Origin: Parvibaculaceae bacterium
GTDB lineage: Bacteria > Pseudomonadota > Alphaproteobacteria > Parvibaculales > Parvibaculaceae
Length of the DNA: 64,000 bases
Direction of reading: 5' to 3'
NCBI GenBank assembly: GCA_028283765.1
Contig: JAPWJY010000003.1
Location: forward strand, 124,001-188,000
Shown here: positions 33,142 to 41,472 of the stretch, one piece after another
Layout: every line of letters starts with the position of its first letter
Numbering within the stretch: position 1 is the first letter of the stretch
Program-made: the position numbers and the translations under genes
Notes under the pieces: model-generated
Told to the model about the DNA's origin: nothing
Databases searched by the model: none
Seen by the model: only the letters and a program-made list of their open reading frames with translations

Positions 33142-33633
33142 ATGATCCGGGATGCCGTCGAGAGCGATCTGCCGGCGATTCTCGACATCTACAATGACGC
33201 GGCCCTCCACACGACCTCCATCTGGAACGACGACGCCGTCTCCTTGCAAAACCGCAAGCGCTGGTGGCAAGACCGGTGCGATCAGGGGCTGCCTGTTCTC
33301 GTGGCGACGGGTGAAGGGGGCGCAGTTGAAGGCTATGCCGCCTTCGGCCTGTTCCGTCCTCATGACGGTTACCGCTTCACAGTCGAAAATTCGGTCTATG
33401 TCCGCGATGGCGCGCGCGGGCAGGGTGTGGGGTTCGGGCTGATGGATGTGCTGATCGGGCGGGCAAGGCTTGGCGGCTTCCATATCATGGTCGCCGCCAT
33501 CGAGGCGGGGAACGCCCCTTCCATTGCGCTCCACCGGCGCTGCGGTTTCGTCCAGACCGGCCATATGCCGCAAGTCGGCTTCAAGTTCGGCCAATGGCTC
33601 GATCTGGTGCTGATGCAGAAATCGCTGGACTAG
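33142..33633 (+). CDS. GNAT N-acetyltransferase, phosphinothricin acetyltransferase type
   Basis: This 163-residue enzyme transfers an acetyl group from acetyl-CoA to an amino group. The opening MIRDAVESDLPAILDIYNDA and the acetyl-CoA loop RDGARGQGVGFGLMD near residues 86-101 mark the GNAT fold. NAPSIALHRRCGFVQTGHMPQVGFKFG near the end is typical of the PAT-like branch that acetylates phosphinothricin, methionine sulfone and related amines. The start codon lies 17 bases after the TetR stop, so co-transcription is likely. Whether it gives resistance or has a metabolic role cannot be told. ATG 33139 is an alternative start. Confidence 0.9.
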   Translation: MIRDAVESDLPAILDIYNDAALHTTSIWNDDAVSLQNRKRWWQDRCDQGLPVLVATGEGGAVEGYAAFGLFRPHDGYRFTVENSVYVRDGARGQGVGFGLMDVLIGRARLGGFHIMVAAIEAGNAPSIALHRRCGFVQTGHMPQVGFKFGQWLDLVLMQKSLD

Positions 33634-33640
33634 CCGGTCC

Positions 33641-34846
33641 TCAAAGCCCGAGCACGGCCTTGGCCATGATGTTGCGCTGAACCTCGTTCGAGCCGCCATA
33701 GATGGATGAAGCCCGCACATTGAGATATTTCGGCACGGCCATCAGGGCATGGTCCGGGCCTACGGGCGAGACGTTCGAGCCCCAGACGCGCGCTTCCAGT
33801 ATGTGGGGTTCCGCGTAATAGGCCACGGCTTCGACGCCCAGTTCCGTGAGGCGCTGGTTCATTTCAGTGCCGCGAGTCTTGATGATCGAGGAGGCCGCGC
33901 CCGGGTTCTGGCCGCTCGACAGCGCCGACATGATCCGGTGTTCGGTGAACTCCACCGCGGTCACGTCGATGTCCGCCTCGTCCACCTTGCGCCGGAAGGC
34001 CGGATCCGCGATCAGCTTGCCGCCGTCGCCCATGCGCTCCTCGCTCGCGATGGAGCGCAGCCGGTTGAGGGCGCTGCGCAGGTTGGCCCCGTGGGCCGCG
34101 CCGCCGCGCTCGAACTCCAGCAGATATTTCGCCACCGTCCAGCCATTGTTCTCGGCCCCGACGAGGTTGGCTTTCGGCACCCGCACATTGTCGAAGAACA
34201 CCTGATTGACCTCATGATCGCCCGCCAGCGTGATGATTGGCTCGACCTTGATGCCGGGCGTGTCCATGTCGATCAGGATGAAGGAAATGCCCTCCTGCTT
34301 GCGCGCGCCGGGATCGGTGCGGACAAGGCAGAACATGCGGTTCGCAAAGTGCGCACCCGTGGTCCACAGTTTGCTGCCATTGACGATATAGTCGTCGCCA
34401 TCGCTGATGGCCCGGGTCTGGAGGCTGGCAAGGTCGGAGCCTGATCCGGGTTCGGAATAGCCCTGGCACCACCAGTCCTCGCCATTCAGGATGCGCGGCA
34501 GGTAATAAGCCTTCTGCGCCTCGGTGCCATGGCCCATGAGGGTCGGGCCGACCATGCTGAGGCCCATGTTGGAGGAGGTGGGAACGCCCGCCGTCGCGCA
34601 TTCGCTCGCATAGATGAAGCGCTTCATGACGTCCCAGCCGGTGCCGCCATATTGCTTCGGCCATGAAGGGGCGGCCCAGCCGCGGGCATTGACGATGGCC
34701 AGCCATTCGACCCGCAGGCTGTGATCGGACAGGATGCCGGGCGTCAGCCGCGCGCGCGCCTTCAGTTCCTCGGTCAGATGGGCGCCGAGAAAGGCCCGCA
34801 CCTCGTCGCGAAAGGCCAGATCTTCCTGTTTCATCGCCAGATCCAT
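33641..34846 (-). CDS. Acyl-CoA dehydrogenase family protein
   Basis: This 401-residue flavoenzyme oxidises an acyl-CoA at the alpha-beta bond and passes electrons to ETF. N-terminal helices are followed by the flavin-binding region (QGYSEPGSGSDLASLQTRA near 133-151, then LWTTGAHFANRMFCLVRTD). The C-terminal end carries SSIYGGSNEVQRNIMAKAVLGL, read in parts, where the family's usual YEG Glu is replaced by Gly. The base must therefore be a different residue, as in isovaleryl- or steroid-type dehydrogenases. Such enzymes are often heteromeric; no partner gene adjoins it. GGGAG precedes the ATG. Confidence 0.92.
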   Translation of the reverse strand: MDLAMKQEDLAFRDEVRAFLGAHLTEELKARARLTPGILSDHSLRVEWLAIVNARGWAAPSWPKQYGGTGWDVMKRFIYASECATAGVPTSSNMGLSMVGPTLMGHGTEAQKAYYLPRILNGEDWWCQGYSEPGSGSDLASLQTRAISDGDDYIVNGSKLWTTGAHFANRMFCLVRTDPGARKQEGISFILIDMDTPGIKVEPIITLAGDHEVNQVFFDNVRVPKANLVGAENNGWTVAKYLLEFERGGAAHGANLRSALNRLRSIASEERMGDGGKLIADPAFRRKVDEADIDVTAVEFTEHRIMSALSSGQNPGAASSIIKTRGTEMNQRLTELGVEAVAYYAEPHILEARVWGSNVSPVGPDHALMAVPKYLNVRASSIYGGSNEVQRNIMAKAVLGL

Positions 34847-35012
34847 TGGTTTCTTCTCCCGATTTCACCCGTTTTTGTTTTCTGGCACGGAATTTACAAG
34901 AAAATTGCCTTCAATGGCTATCGCTTGGCTTATCTTTATTCCGGGCGAAAAGTTCCGGCCGAGGATGGTCGTGGCGGGCGTCGTTCATCACAACATATGG
35001 AGATCCGTCTGG

Positions 35013-36551
35013 ATGGAAGCTGCCAACCATCTCATGCTTGTCGCCTCTGGTCTGATCGTCTTCGCCATCATGGCGGGTGCCGCCTTTTCGCGGATCGGCG
35101 CGCCGCTGCTGCTGGTGTTCATGGCGCTCGGGATGCTGGCGGGCGAGGACGGGCCGGGGGGCATCGGTTTCAGCGATTACCGGCTGGCGCATTCGTTCGG
35201 GTCGCTCGCACTCGCGCTCATCCTGTTCGATGGCGGTCTCAACACCTCGCGGCAGATCATGCGCAAGGTGTTGAAACCCGCATTGCTGCTTGCAACCGTG
35301 GGGGTGGTCGTGACCGGCGGGGTGACGGGGCTGGCCGCTGTCTGGCTGCTCGATCTCAGGCTGGAGCAGGGGTTGCTCGTGGGCTCCATCGTCGCCTCGA
35401 CGGACGCCGCCGCCGTCCTGCTGCTGCTGCGCGTCGGCGGATTGCAGTTATCGCAGAAGGTCGAGGGCGCGCTGGAAGTCGAATCCGGCCTCAACGATCC
35501 CATGGCGATCTTCCTCACGCTGATGTGCGTCGAATTCGTGATCAACGGGCTTCCGGGAAGCTGGGCGCAGGGAGCCCATTATCTGGGCCTGTTCGCCTGG
35601 GAAATGGGGGGTGGCCTTGCCATCGGTCTGGCGGGCGGGCTTGCCGTGCTGTTGCTGGTCAACCGTCTGCCGCTCGCCTCGGGTCTTTACCCCATTCTGG
35701 CCAGCGCGCTGGCGCTCGTCGTCTTTTCCTTCGCGCAGACCATCCATGCCAGCGGGTTTCTGGCGATCTATGTCGTCGGCTTCGTGCTCGGCAACAATTA
35801 TTTCCCGTCCTCGCGTGCGGTCAGCCGGTTCTCGGACGGCATGGCCTGGCTTGCCCAGATTTCGATGTTTCTGATGATGGGATTGCTGGTTTCGCCCAGC
35901 GCGCTGGTGCCGTTGCTGGTGCCGGCATTTTGCACGGCGGCCGTGCTCATTCTGGTCGCGCGGCCGCTGGCCGTGTTTCTTTCACTGGCGCCCGTGGGCT
36001 TCACCGGCAAGGAAACGGTCTTCATCGGCTGGGTCGGCTTGCGCGGCGCGGTGCCGATCATCCTGGCGATCATTCCCGTGCTGGTTCATGCGCCGCAGGG
36101 CCACAAGATCTTTTCCGTCGCCTATATCGTGGTGCTGAGTTCGCTCATCGTACAGGGCTGGACGATCCGGCCCTTCGCGCGGTGGCTCGGGCTCGATCTC
36201 GGCGCGCCTGAAACCAGCGAGGAGGAGAAGCCAAGGGCCGATTTCGTGCTCGATCCGCATGTGTCCGCGGGTGTGGTCGCGGAAGCCTATGGCCTGTCGC
36301 TCTCGGTCGGCGAACACAGGCTGACGCTCGACCAGCTTGTCCGCACGCGGCTGGGCGGGGATGCGGTCGAAGGGGCCCGCGTGCCCATCGGCGTCGCCGA
36401 TCTCGTGATCCGCGAGATGGATGAAGGCATCATCCGCCAGCTTGGCCTCGAACTCGATCCCGACCGGCCTTCCGCCTCCGATCTGACGCTGGGCGGTATG
36501 TACCGCCGCGCCGCCCGCATGGTACGTTCGACCTTCGCCACGGCGAAATAA
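35013..36551 (+). CDS. Potassium/proton antiporter, CvrA/NhaP2 type
   Basis: This 512-residue inner-membrane protein has about 12 hydrophobic segments in residues 5-395, including LALILFDGGLNTS near residue 70, ASTDAAAVLLLLR near 130 and ESGLNDPMA near 155. These are hallmark pieces of the CPA1 Na+/K+:H+ exchanger fold. The last 120 residues are soluble and resemble the TrkA-C/CorC-like regulatory tail of NhaP2 (CvrA). It probably exports potassium in exchange for protons. I start it at ATG 35013 after a GGAG site; earlier in-frame ATGs would add a tail not typical of the family. Confidence 0.9.
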   Translation: MEAANHLMLVASGLIVFAIMAGAAFSRIGAPLLLVFMALGMLAGEDGPGGIGFSDYRLAHSFGSLALALILFDGGLNTSRQIMRKVLKPALLLATVGVVVTGGVTGLAAVWLLDLRLEQGLLVGSIVASTDAAAVLLLLRVGGLQLSQKVEGALEVESGLNDPMAIFLTLMCVEFVINGLPGSWAQGAHYLGLFAWEMGGGLAIGLAGGLAVLLLVNRLPLASGLYPILASALALVVFSFAQTIHASGFLAIYVVGFVLGNNYFPSSRAVSRFSDGMAWLAQISMFLMMGLLVSPSALVPLLVPAFCTAAVLILVARPLAVFLSLAPVGFTGKETVFIGWVGLRGAVPIILAIIPVLVHAPQGHKIFSVAYIVVLSSLIVQGWTIRPFARWLGLDLGAPETSEEEKPRADFVLDPHVSAGVVAEAYGLSLSVGEHRLTLDQLVRTRLGGDAVEGARVPIGVADLVIREMDEGIIRQLGLELDPDRPSASDLTLGGMYRRAARMVRSTFATAK

Positions 36552-36598
36552 TCACAAACGAACAGCCACACAAACGGCCAAACAACCGGGAAGAGACC

Positions 36599-37369
36599 AT
36601 GGATCTGGGATTGAAGGGGCGTAACGCCGTCATTACGGGCGCAACGCGCGGCATCGGCCGCGCCATTGCGGAAACCTTTGCCGCCGAAGGCGTGAACGTC
36701 GCCATCTGCGCCCGCAAGGCCGGCGAGGTCGCCGAAGCGGTCGCCGCGCTTCAGGCAAAGGGCGTGAAAGCCGTGGGCGGCGTCGCCGACATCGCGGACG
36801 AGGCGGGCTTCAAGGCATGGATCGCGCAGGCGGGCGAGGAACTGGGCGGCATCGACATGCTGGTCTCCAACGCCAGCGCGCTCCAGAACGGCAATGCGGA
36901 AGAGGCGTGGAAGGCCTGTTTCGAGATCGACGTGCTTGGCGCGGTGCGCGCGGCTGACGCCGCCATGCCCTTCCTGCTCAAGGCGGCGGAAAAAACCGGG
37001 GATGCTTCCATCGTCATCATTTCATCCGTCTCGGCCGCCGAGACCACCTATGGCAACAGCTATGGCGCGATGAAGGCCGCCCAGATCCATCTGGCCAAGG
37101 GGCTGGCCAAGCAGTTCGCGGGCAAGCATGTCCGGGTCAACACGGTTTCTCCCGGCACGGTCTATTTCAAGGGCGGCGTCTGGGACATGATCGAGCAACA
37201 CATGCCCGACACCTTCAAGGACGCGATGAGCCGCAACCCGACGGGCCGCATGGCCACGCCGCAGGACATCGCCAATTCCACGGTCTTCCTGTCGAGCCCG
37301 ATGTCGTCCTTCACCACCGGCAGCAACCTGCTGATCGACGGGGGCTTGTCGAACCGGGTCAATTACTGA
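36599..37369 (+). CDS. SDR-family oxidoreductase
   Basis: This 256-residue dehydrogenase has the cofactor loop TGATRGIG at residues 13-20, AICARKAGE at the end of the second strand (Arg here favours NADP) and SSVSAAETTYGNSYGAMK, which supplies the catalytic Ser, Tyr and Lys (Y-x3-K near 158-162). The common NNAG motif is altered to SNAS near residue 90, a mild oddity that keeps the first Asn one place shifted. The gene begins 47 bases after the antiporter stop. A strong bidirectional hairpin follows. The substrate is unknown. Confidence 0.9.
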   Translation: MDLGLKGRNAVITGATRGIGRAIAETFAAEGVNVAICARKAGEVAEAVAALQAKGVKAVGGVADIADEAGFKAWIAQAGEELGGIDMLVSNASALQNGNAEEAWKACFEIDVLGAVRAADAAMPFLLKAAEKTGDASIVIISSVSAAETTYGNSYGAMKAAQIHLAKGLAKQFAGKHVRVNTVSPGTVYFKGGVWDMIEQHMPDTFKDAMSRNPTGRMATPQDIANSTVFLSSPMSSFTTGSNLLIDGGLSNRVNY

Positions 37370-37379
37370 GCGAAACCGG

Positions 37380-37410
37380 GAGCGCGCTCTTGTCCGGCAA
37401 GGGCGCGTTC
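37380..37410. terminator. Bidirectional terminator between SDR gene and rmuC
   Basis: A 13-pair stem with two G-U pairs (37380-37392 with 37398-37410) and a 5-base loop fills the gap between convergent genes; the core pairs are CGCGC with GCGCG. No long T run follows. Confidence 0.7.
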
Positions 37411-37411
37411 C

Positions 37412-38539
37412 TCAATCGATCAGCGAGGGTTGCGCGCGTTTGGCGGGGATAAGCGGCGTTTCGCCGTCCTCGCCCATTTCGACATCCTGAATCTTCTCGC
37501 CCCGCTTGCTGATCTGGTCGGTCGAGGTGCGGATTTCGCGGATGTCGCCTTCCGCCTGCTGGAAATGCTTGTCGAGATTGTCGACCCGCTTCTGGAGCCG
37601 GACCACGTCCTGAAGCAGCAGGCCGACATATTTCTGGATCACGCCCGCCTGTTCGCGCATCTGGCTGTCCTTCAGCACCGCGCGCACCGTGTTCAGCGTC
37701 GCCATCAGCGTCGTCGGCGAAACGATCCAGACGCGCGCCTGATAGCTGCAGGTCACGACCTCGGGAAAGTTCGCGTGGAGTTCGGCATAGACTGCTTCGG
37801 AGGGCAGGAACATCAGCGCCGATTCCGCCGTTTCGCCGGGGATAATATATTTCGATGAAATATCGTTGATATGCTTGATCAGGTCGGCCCGGAACTGGCG
37901 CTGGGCGGCCAGCTTTTCCGCCTCGCTCTCCGCCTTGCGCAGGGCGTGATAGGCGTCGAGCGGAAACTTCGCGTCGATGGCGATGGGGCCGGGCGGGTTG
38001 GGCAGCAGGATCAGGCAGTCGGCCCGGTTGCGGTTGCCGAGCGTGCTCTGGAAGCTGTAGGCGGAAGGGGGCAGGGCGCTGGTCACGATGTCGTGCAACT
38101 GGATTTCGCCGAATGCGCCGCGCGCCTGCTTGTTGGCCAGAATGTCCTGAAGGCCGACCACCTGGCTTGAGAGTTCCGAGATGTTCTTCTGGGCCTGATC
38201 GATCACGGTCAGCCGGTTGGTGAGATTGCCGAGGGTTTCGGAGGTCTTCCGGCCCGTCTCCTCGAGGCTGGCGCTCATGCGCAGGCTGACCTGGTCGAGC
38301 CGTTCGGTCACCGCCTGCGTCAGGCTCGCCTGTGTCGCCGACTGACCCTCCATCATGGCCTGCAAACGGCCGGAAAAGGTCGCCATGAGCGTGCTCTGCT
38401 GCTCCTTTATGGCGGCCAGTTCCTTCTCGAGCGCCTCGTTTCCGGGCTTCCGGGTAAAAGCGAACACCGCAAGGCCGATTGCCCCCAGCGCCACCACGGC
38501 GGCAAGGACAAGGAGCAGGGTCAGCATGTCTTGAGGCAT
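37412..38539 (-). CDS. rmuC: DNA recombination protein RmuC
   Basis: RmuC-family proteins limit recombination at inverted repeats and have a nuclease-like fold. This 375-residue member starts with a membrane anchor (about residues 7-30, rich in Leu, Val and Ala), continues with a coiled coil at about 35-150 ([14 protein letters not shown] onwards) and then the conserved core. The core contains [34 protein letters not shown] and [14 protein letters not shown], typical of RmuC. It is divergent from def and converges on the SDR gene. A polar, acidic tail follows the core. Confidence 0.95.
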   Translation of the reverse strand: MPQDMLTLLLVLAAVVALGAIGLAVFAFTRKPGNEALEKELAAIKEQQSTLMATFSGRLQAMMEGQSATQASLTQAVTERLDQVSLRMSASLEETGRKTSETLGNLTNRLTVIDQAQKNISELSSQVVGLQDILANKQARGAFGEIQLHDIVTSALPPSAYSFQSTLGNRNRADCLILLPNPPGPIAIDAKFPLDAYHALRKAESEAEKLAAQRQFRADLIKHINDISSKYIIPGETAESALMFLPSEAVYAELHANFPEVVTCSYQARVWIVSPTTLMATLNTVRAVLKDSQMREQAGVIQKYVGLLLQDVVRLQKRVDNLDKHFQQAEGDIREIRTSTDQISKRGEKIQDVEMGEDGETPLIPAKRAQPSLID

Positions 38540-38648
38540 CGGGATTGTCCCTGAATGGCAATGTGAGCCCGAGAATAGCCGATTCTGCCCCCGGCATGGG
38601 GCAATCCGTATTCTTGACCCGAGCCGGGTGGCGGCTTATCTGAAAGAC

Positions 38649-39170
38649 ATGACGATCCGCCCCATCATCACCGCGCCCGATCCGCGCCTCAAACAGGTCT
38701 CCAAACCCGTCGAACGGGTGGACGACGCCCTGCGCGCGCTGATGGACGATATGCTGGAGACCATGTACGACGCGCCCGGCATCGGGCTCGCGGCGATCCA
38801 GATCGGCGAGCCGGTCCGGGTCATCGTCATGGATCTGGCGCGCGAGGGCGAGCCGCCGGAACCCCGCTATCTGGTCAATCCCGAGATTCTCTGGAAATCG
38901 GAAGAGCTTGCCACCTATGAGGAAGGCTGCCTTTCCGTGCCCGAGTTTTATGAAGATGTGGCCCGCCCGGCCCGCTGCCGGCTGCGCTATCTCGATTATC
39001 AGGGCGAAATCCGCGAGATCGATTGCGACGGGATGCTGGCCACCTGCGTCCAGCATGAGATGGATCATCTGGAAGGCATTCTTTTCATCGATCATCTGTC
39101 CCGGCTGAAACGGCAGATGATGCTGAAGAAGCTGGAAAAGGCGAAAAAGCTCGACCGGGCTTCCGCATAA
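38649..39170 (+). CDS. def: Peptide deformylase
   Basis: This enzyme removes the formyl group from the first Met of new proteins. The 173-residue protein has the three motifs of the metal site: [10 protein letters not shown] near residue 44, EGCLSVPE near 95 (metal-binding Cys) and QHEMDHLEG near 136 (two metal-binding His and the catalytic Glu). The frame is open from GTG 38628, but ATG 38649 gives the normal N-terminus MTIRPI. fmt, which adds the same formyl group to the initiator tRNA, starts 18 bases downstream. Confidence 0.97.
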   Translation: MTIRPIITAPDPRLKQVSKPVERVDDALRALMDDMLETMYDAPGIGLAAIQIGEPVRVIVMDLAREGEPPEPRYLVNPEILWKSEELATYEEGCLSVPEFYEDVARPARCRLRYLDYQGEIREIDCDGMLATCVQHEMDHLEGILFIDHLSRLKRQMMLKKLEKAKKLDRASA

Positions 39171-39188
39171 AGCCTGAACGGAGCGATC

Positions 39189-40133
39189 ATGTCCCCCTTG
39201 CGCCTTGCCTTTATGGGCACGCCCGATTTCGCCGTGCCGGTGCTGGCCGAACTGATCGCGGCGGGTCATGAGATCGTCTGCGTCTACAGCCAGCCGCCGC
39301 GCCCGGCCGGACGCCGTGGCCTCAACGAGCAGCCCTCGCCGGTCCATGCCTTTGCCGAAAGCCTCGGCATCCCGGTCCGCACGCCGGTCGGCCTCAAGGG
39401 GGCGGACGAGCAAGGGGCTTTTGCTGAACTCGGGCTCGATGCTGCCATCGTCGTCGCCTATGGGTTGATCCTGCCCCGCCCGGTGCTCGATGCGCCCCGG
39501 CTCGGCTGCCTCAATCTCCATGCCTCGTTGCTGCCGCGCTGGCGCGGCGCGGCCCCGATCCAGCGTGCGATCATGGCGGGCGACAGGGAAACTGGCGTCA
39601 TGGTGATGCGGATGGAGGAGGGCCTCGATACAGGCCCCGTGCTGCTGGGCGAGCGGGTCGCCATCGGCCCCGAGGCGACGGCGGGCAGTCTCCATGACGA
39701 GCTATCCCATATCGGTGCGTCTCTCATGGTGCGTGCGCTGGCGGCGCTTGAGAGGGGCGGCCTTGTCGCCACGCCCCAGCCGGAAGACGGCGTGACCTAT
39801 GCCCGCAAGATTGGCAAGGAGGAAGCGCGGATCGACTGGACCCACCCTGCCGGTGAGCTTGATTGCCATATCCGGGGTCTGACGCCCTTTCCGGGCGCTT
39901 ATTTCGAGGTTGCGCGCGAGGGCCAGCCGGTGCGGATCAGGGTTATCCGCGCCCTGCCGGTGGAGGGGCGGGGAGAGCCGGGCACGGTGCTTGCCAATGA
40001 GGATGGCCTTGTGGTTGCCTGCGGCGCGGGCGCGCTGCGCTTCACCCGTTTGCAGCGGGCGGGCAAGGGCGCGCTGGACGTGGCGGAATTCCTGCGCGGT
40101 TTTCCGGTCAGGGTCGATGAAAAGCTGGATTGA
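39189..40133 (+). CDS. fmt: Methionyl-tRNA formyltransferase
   Basis: This 314-residue enzyme formylates initiator Met-tRNA with 10-formyl-tetrahydrofolate. The N-terminal [15 protein letters not shown] opening, the [20 protein letters not shown] segment near 108-127 (folate site, with the catalytic Asn and His) and GLDTGPVLL with the catalytic Asp near 144 are all present. The C-terminal tRNA-binding domain covers about 210-314. It lies between def and truA, a common alphaproteobacterial order, with gaps of 18 and 8 bases, so the genes form one operon. Confidence 0.97.
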   Translation: MSPLRLAFMGTPDFAVPVLAELIAAGHEIVCVYSQPPRPAGRRGLNEQPSPVHAFAESLGIPVRTPVGLKGADEQGAFAELGLDAAIVVAYGLILPRPVLDAPRLGCLNLHASLLPRWRGAAPIQRAIMAGDRETGVMVMRMEEGLDTGPVLLGERVAIGPEATAGSLHDELSHIGASLMVRALAALERGGLVATPQPEDGVTYARKIGKEEARIDWTHPAGELDCHIRGLTPFPGAYFEVAREGQPVRIRVIRALPVEGRGEPGTVLANEDGLVVACGAGALRFTRLQRAGKGALDVAEFLRGFPVRVDEKLD

Positions 40134-40141
40134 AAGCACCC

Positions 40142-40879
40142 ATGCCCCGATACAAGCTGACAATCGAATATGACGGCGCCGCCTTCTGCGGCTGGCAAAG
40201 CCAGTTGAACGGGCTCGCCGTGCAGAATGCCGTGCAGGACGCGATCGAGCGCTTTTCGGGCGAGGCCGCCCGCGTCCATGGCGCGGGGCGCACGGATTCG
40301 GGCGTCCATGCACTGGGGCAGGTCGCCCATGTCGATCTGGAGCGCGAGGTCGCGACAGACACGCTGCGCGATGCGGTCAATGCCTGTTTGCGCCCGGCGA
40401 AGGTGGCGATTGTCAGGGCTGAACAGGTGGGACCCGATTTCGAGGCGCGCTTTTCGGCGGTGCGCCGCCATTATCTCTATCGCATCGTCAACCGCCGCGC
40501 GCCGCTGACGCTCGACCGGGGGCAGGCCTGGCTGGTCCATCGGCCTCTCGATGCCGAGGCCATGCACGAGGCCGGGCAATTGCTGGTCGGCACTCATGAT
40601 TTCACCAGTTTCCGCTCGGTCAATTGTCAGGCCAAGTCGCCGGTCAAGACGCTGGATGAAATCCGCATATCGCGCTATGGCGACGATATCGAGATGGTCT
40701 GCAACGCCCGTTCGTTTCTGCACAATCAGGTCCGTTCCATCATCGGCACGCTGAAGATGGTGGGCGAGGGAAGCTGGAGCGCGCGCGACGTCGCCCGCGT
40801 CCTCGCCGCCCGCGACCGCACCGCCTGCGGCCCCGTCGCGCCGCCGGACGGGCTCTACCTCATGCAGGTGGATTACTGA
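40142..40879 (+). CDS. truA: tRNA pseudouridine synthase A
   Basis: TruA makes pseudouridine at positions 38-40 of the tRNA anticodon arm. The 245-residue protein opens with [19 protein letters not shown], carries the catalytic Asp in [15 protein letters not shown] near residue 51, and later has [10 protein letters not shown] and [13 protein letters not shown], all standard for the family. A TTG at 40130 overlapping the fmt stop would add 4 residues; ATG 40142 is more likely. The HutD-like gene begins directly at the next base after its stop. Confidence 0.96.
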   Translation: MPRYKLTIEYDGAAFCGWQSQLNGLAVQNAVQDAIERFSGEAARVHGAGRTDSGVHALGQVAHVDLEREVATDTLRDAVNACLRPAKVAIVRAEQVGPDFEARFSAVRRHYLYRIVNRRAPLTLDRGQAWLVHRPLDAEAMHEAGQLLVGTHDFTSFRSVNCQAKSPVKTLDEIRISRYGDDIEMVCNARSFLHNQVRSIIGTLKMVGEGSWSARDVARVLAARDRTACGPVAPPDGLYLMQVDY

Positions 40880-41464
40880 ATGGCCTGGACCGGGCGCATC
40901 GTGCCGCCTTCGGCCTTTCAGGCGATGCCCTGGAAAAACGGCATGGGCATGACCTGGGAAATCGCCAAAACCCCGGAATGGCGGTTGAGCCTTGCCGCCA
41001 TCGAGACGGATGCGCCCTTCTCCCGGTTCGAGGGGCAGGATCGTTTTCTCGTGGTGATCGAGGGGGCCGGGATCGAACTCGGTTTCACCCCGCCGGTTCG
41101 CCTCCTCCATCATGAAGCGCTGCGCTTTCCCGGCGAGACGCCCGTGACCTGCCATCTCATCGACGGGCCGACGCGGGATCTCAACCTGATGGTGGATCGC
41201 GCCATGGCCTCGTTCAGCGCCAGCCTCGTGAAAGGGGCGGATGTGGCGATGGCCGCGCCCGGCGCGCGCTTCTTCCTCGCCATGGCGCTTGCGGGCCGCG
41301 CGCGGCTTGAAATGGCGGGCTATCCCCCGGTGGAGCTTGAGCAAGGCTCCGCCTTCATCGCCGAGCGCTGGTCCGGGGACGAGGGAGAACGCCCCTTGCT
41401 TCATGTGGGCGAAGGCAATGCCGCGTTTCAGGCGAGCATCGTGCCGCTCCGGGATGCAGGATAA
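40880..41464 (+). CDS. HutD-family protein
   Basis: This 194-residue cupin-type protein begins WTGRIVPPSAFQAMPWKNGMGMTWEIA, where PWKNG-G-T-E is the HutD signature. RLSLAAIETDAPFSRFEGQDRFLVVIEG and LIDGPTRDLNLMVDR follow, as in HutD. HutD is linked to histidine utilisation in other bacteria, where its role seems regulatory, but no hut gene lies in the window. Here the start codon immediately follows the truA stop, so it is the last gene of the def-fmt-truA operon. Its job in that setting is unknown. Confidence 0.9.
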   Translation: MAWTGRIVPPSAFQAMPWKNGMGMTWEIAKTPEWRLSLAAIETDAPFSRFEGQDRFLVVIEGAGIELGFTPPVRLLHHEALRFPGETPVTCHLIDGPTRDLNLMVDRAMASFSASLVKGADVAMAAPGARFFLAMALAGRARLEMAGYPPVELEQGSAFIAERWSGDEGERPLLHVGEGNAAFQASIVPLRDAG

Positions 41465-41472
41465 GAAAAGGC

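Noticed and set aside
37359-39695. Minus-strand frame of 778 codons spanning rmuC, def and fmt
   Set aside because: It overlaps rmuC in another frame and is antisense to def and fmt, both of which carry diagnostic motifs.
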